Shown: one piece after another, positions 21,932 through 24,318 of the stretch
Position numbering within the stretch: the stretch's first letter is position 1
Layout of the letters: the number at the start of each line of letters is the position of its first letter
Assembly (NCBI GenBank): GCA_020536535.1
Contig: JAHLWZ010000248.1
Span: 1 to 24,318, forward strand
From: Pelomyxa schiedti
Lineage: Eukaryota > Evosea > Pelobiontida > Pelomyxidae
DNA: 24,318 bases
Direction: 5' to 3'
Translations under genes and position numbers: made by a program
The notes under the pieces: generated by a model
Databases searched by the model: none
What the model saw: the letters and a program-made list of their open reading frames with translations, nothing else
Told to the model about the DNA's origin: nothing

Positions 21932-22217
21932 CTTATTTATTAATTAAGAATATGTATTTCAAAAAAAAAAAGTCGTGTTGCTTCACTACTTTTATCGTCT
22001 TTGATGGATTCGGCCAAGTTGGAGAACTTGTGTTGCAACTTGAGTTGAGCTCATCTATCCTGGATCGATACTGCTCCCCCAGTCGATGTATCACTGCCAC
22101 TTTGAAGTCCTCGCCCATCTCTCAGCGAAGTGATGGGGGCATCTCTCCTCCCGTCCTCACAAGACTCATCAAGTCATTTTCCTGTAAACCCCCTTAAACT
22201 CGTCTGACGGTCAGACA
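21932..22217. promoter_or_regulatory. Divergent intergenic promoter region, AKR copy 2
   Basis: This 286-bp gap separates the minus-strand paralogue gene from AKR copy 2. It has an A11 tract (21961-21971) and an AT-rich start. Apart from an A tract it does not visibly resemble the region upstream of AKR copy 1, so the duplication does not obviously extend this far. No gene recognised. Confidence 0.35.
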
Positions 22218-23667
22218 ATGTCTTCAACAAGTGAATGTGAATCTGTGGCATTGAGGCTGAGTGGAACGGGTGACATGATGCCACGCGTAGGTTTCGGCAC
22301 CTGGTATGCGTCTGATGTGACATCTAATATTGCTATTTCTTTTTATCTCCCGCCATTTCGTTTGTTCTTGCGTACGGCTGGTTGATGGCCCTTAATTTTT
22401 TTTTTTGTTGAGTTTTGTTCTTTTTTCGTTCACACATTCACCACTTGAAAGGTTGGCACAGAAAAATGTCGTTGGGGAAGCTGTCAAACTGGCAATTTCA
22501 TGTGGTTACAGGTCGTGTACCCTCTCTTGCACGAAATGAAACTAAATACCGCCACGCAGGCACATCGATTGTGCAGAAAAATATGGAAATGAGGAGGAAA
22601 TCGGGCAAGCAATTGCAGCTGCAATGGCCGAGAATCACCTAACCAGAAACCAATTGTGGCTCACCTCAAAACTGTGGTATCATCTTATAGTCAGTCTAAT
22701 TTTATAAAATAATAATAATAATAACTATCGGCCTTTTGAAAACCAATTGCATTCATTCTTTTTAGGAGCACACACCACGCACCAGAAGATGTCAGACCTG
22801 CTCTTTTGAAAACTCTTTCCGACCTTGGTGTTTCTTATCTTGACCTTTACCTCAGTATTTTTTCTTTCAACCTCCACATCATTCTTTATTTTTTACCGCT
22901 TCACAGTTCACTTTCCTTTGAGTTTCACCAAGGACGCGCCATTTCCTCCACAGCCGGAACACTACATTGAAATACCCACGATCGACACGTGGAGGGAAAT
23001 GGAAAAACTGGTTGATGACGGGCTTGTCAGGAACATCGGAGGTTGCTTCCCCAATTTTTCAACACACGATTTCTGAACAAAAACATAATAGTTTCCAACT
23101 TCTCGTGTGCCAAGATCGAGAAGTTCTGGGACCAGTGCAGGATCAAACCATCAGTGAACCAATTCGAGCTGCACCCAATGCTTCCGCAAGCGAAGCTCCG
23201 GGAATATTGCAAACTGAGAAACATCTGTGTGACTGGGTATGGTTCTCTCCTCAACAACGGGAGCCCTTTCCGCGGAACCGCTCCGAATCTTTTGCTGAAC
23301 CCCACGATTCTCAAAGTTGCGGCCAAGCACAGGAGATCACCCGGTTCGTTTTTGTTGCACTTCCCGGTTCAATTCATTGATGCTCACAAACAAAACAGCG
23401 CAAGTGTTGCTTCGATGGGGAATTCAAATGAATGCAATTGTGATTCCCAAGTCAACGACGCGTGAGAGGATCATGGAGAACAGCCAGTTGTGGGACTTCT
23501 CCCTTGACAACGATGGTGTGTGCTCTGTGTTTCTTCCCTTTATGTATATGACTGACTGGTGAATCGCAGACCTTGGTGCCATTTACTGCGAGGACAGGCA
23601 CTTCAGGATTGGTGGTAACATTTTCCTCAATGGCAAGACACCAGATGAGTTCTGGGACTACGAGTGA
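22218..23667 (+). CDS. Aldo-keto reductase, copy 2
   Basis: Tandem paralogue of the gene at 17727. Exons: 22218-22303, 22452-22511, 22560-22676, 22766-22854, 22907-23041, 23092-23343, 23399-23515, 23570-23667; 317 residues. Exons 2-8 have exactly the same lengths as in copy 1; exon 1 is five codons shorter. The tetrad is intact (Asp52, Tyr57, Lys86, His119). Differences include I-to-K just before the catalytic Tyr (EKYG), G-to-L after the catalytic His (IHFPL), I-to-M near the cofactor motif, and several changes in the last exon (HFRIGGNIFLNGKTPDEF). Start: ATG 22218 is in frame; the internal ATG of copy 1 is GTG here. The gene is unbroken and looks functional. Confidence 0.92.
22940..23299 (+). 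repeat. Mismatch-free segment shared with AKR copy 1
   Basis: The partner of 18437-18796: 360 nt identical by eye including the full 50-nt intron 5. The next mismatch is the silent AAT/AAC at 23300. Confidence 0.85.
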
Positions 23668-23958
23668 GAAGGATTTTTAGTGGAAATCATCACTCTGGGA
23701 AAACAATAAAGAAGCTTAATTAATGTTCCGCGTTACTTGTTTCCCATTGCAACCCCAATGTAACCAACGTGATCATCATCACACAAGGAACAGAGTGTGT
23801 TGTTGCTGCATATGGACGGCTGGTTGATTTACAATTATAATTGCAAAATATGGGGATAAAGATGGGGGTAAATATTCCCACATGCTCACGGCACACCAAT
23901 CAACACAATCTATTCAATGAAGTATAGACCCTGGTTTTTTTTCTGAATGAACATTCAT
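23668..23958. other. Intergenic region between convergent gene ends
   Basis: These 291 bp separate the 3' end of AKR copy 2 from the 3' end of a minus-strand gene. Apart from the AATAAA listed separately, I see no gene; a T9 run (23936-23942 region) and a TGAATGAACATTCAT near-palindrome at about 23944-23958 lie next to the minus-strand stop. Confidence 0.5.
23705..23710 (+). promoter_or_regulatory. Polyadenylation signal AATAAA for AKR copy 2
   Basis: A canonical AATAAA hexamer lies 38 nt after the stop codon of AKR copy 2. Confidence 0.6.
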
Positions 23959-24318
23959 CTAATTATGTGAAGCCATTGTGCCAAAGTCATCCTGGACCTT
24001 TATGTTTATGTCCACCTTCCTTTGTATTGGCTCCGTGTCATGAAATCGCAAAAGGGCCACCCTGTAGTCTGTATCCTCGTTGCTCATGTCAGCCATCACT
24101 CTTGTGGATAAACAACACTTGCTAGTTTCCACCATGTTGCTGTCATCCTCGAGTGTGACCTGTATCACTTTGCCCTGGGCATACAGCTTCTTGTTCTGAA
24201 TGGTCAAGAAGACACTGAGCCCACTTGTATCTTTCTCCAATTTGACAGTGACTTGCAAGTCCAAGCATGGTGTTACAATAGTGTCCGGCCCATTCAATCC
24301 CCAGAATACACAGTCACG
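23959..24318 (-). CDS. 3' end of an unrecognised gene (partial)
   Basis: A minus-strand frame is open from the window edge (24318) to TAG at 23959-23961, 119 codons. Visible segments include LDLQVTVKLEKDTSGLSVFL, KLYAQGKVIQVTLEDDSNMV, YRVALLRFHDTEPIQRKVD and the end DDFGTMASHN. Alternating hydrophobic and polar residues suggest a beta-rich fold. No family is recognised. The N-terminus lies outside the window and an acceptor within the first bases of this exon cannot be excluded. Confidence 0.55.
   Translation of the reverse strand, partial: RDCVFWGLNGPDTIVTPCLDLQVTVKLEKDTSGLSVFLTIQNKKLYAQGKVIQVTLEDDSNMVETSKCCLSTRVMADMSNEDTDYRVALLRFHDTEPIQRKVDINIKVQDDFGTMASHN

Noticed and set aside
21853-22197. 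Plus-strand frame of 114 codons between the minus-strand paralogue and AKR copy 2.
   Set aside because: It starts opposite a real minus-strand exon and runs through an A tract; no protein-like conservation is visible.
22218-23667. AKR copy 2 as a pseudogene, because no single frame covers it and the internal ATG is GTG.
   Set aside because: With seven GT-AG introns removed the frame is intact, all exon lengths after the first equal copy 1, and an upstream in-frame ATG exists.
1-24318. CRISPR arrays, transposons, rRNA or viral genes.
   Set aside because: No regularly spaced repeats, terminal inverted repeats, transposase, reverse transcriptase or rRNA sequence was seen.

Overview
The window is nuclear DNA of a eukaryote. 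Genes are cut by many very short spliceosomal introns (about 35-190 nt, mostly 40-65), it has an intron-bearing histone H2A, a tRNA-Ile(UAU) with its own small intron, and no bacterial operon features. Proteins carry long low-complexity stretches (Gly, Glu/Gln, Ser, Thr, Gln), as in many free-living protists. The organism cannot be named from sequence alone. The NQF-x-ALAC protein pair at 19.4-21.9 kb reminds me of lineage-specific families in Archamoebae (Pelomyxa/Mastigamoeba), but this is a weak guess from memory.

Layout. (1) 11-11405, plus: one giant, intron-rich gene for a USP34/USP9X-class ubiquitin-specific protease, with a low-complexity N-terminus, helical repeats, a ubiquitin-like segment, a USP catalytic domain at about 5.8-7.1 kb and a long helical C-terminal half. 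(2) 11554-12436, minus: histone H2A with an unusual ~115-residue N-terminal tail, convergent with the protease gene. (3) 12741-15978, minus: an 893-residue protein with an AT-hook, a few FG motifs and a long coiled-coil C-terminus spread over ten exons; possibly a nucleoporin. (4) 16322-17472, minus: a low-complexity acidic protein with poly-His and poly-Ser runs and a C-terminal membrane anchor revealed only after two introns are removed. (5) 17727-19164 and 22218-23667, plus: two copies of one aldo-keto reductase gene, each of eight exons with identical intron positions, flanking (6) tRNA-Ile(UAU) at 19217-19306 and (7) two convergent members of an apparently lineage-restricted family (19389-20993 plus; 21031-21931 minus), the second shortened internally and with a frame change. 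(8) 23959-24318, minus: the 3' end of an unrecognised gene.

The genes do not form an obvious pathway: chromatin (H2A), ubiquitin removal, possible nuclear-pore or chromatin binding, carbonyl reduction and tRNA supply look like ordinary neighbours in a compact genome. The parts most worth a second look are the AKR duplication with a 360-nt mismatch-free tract that runs through an intron, the H2A tail, and the unnamed protein pair between the AKR copies. Exon models were built by eye from GT-AG sites, reading-frame continuity and family alignment from memory. Those for H2A, both AKRs, the anchored protein and the first exons of the protease keep frame exactly; the rest of the protease is approximate.
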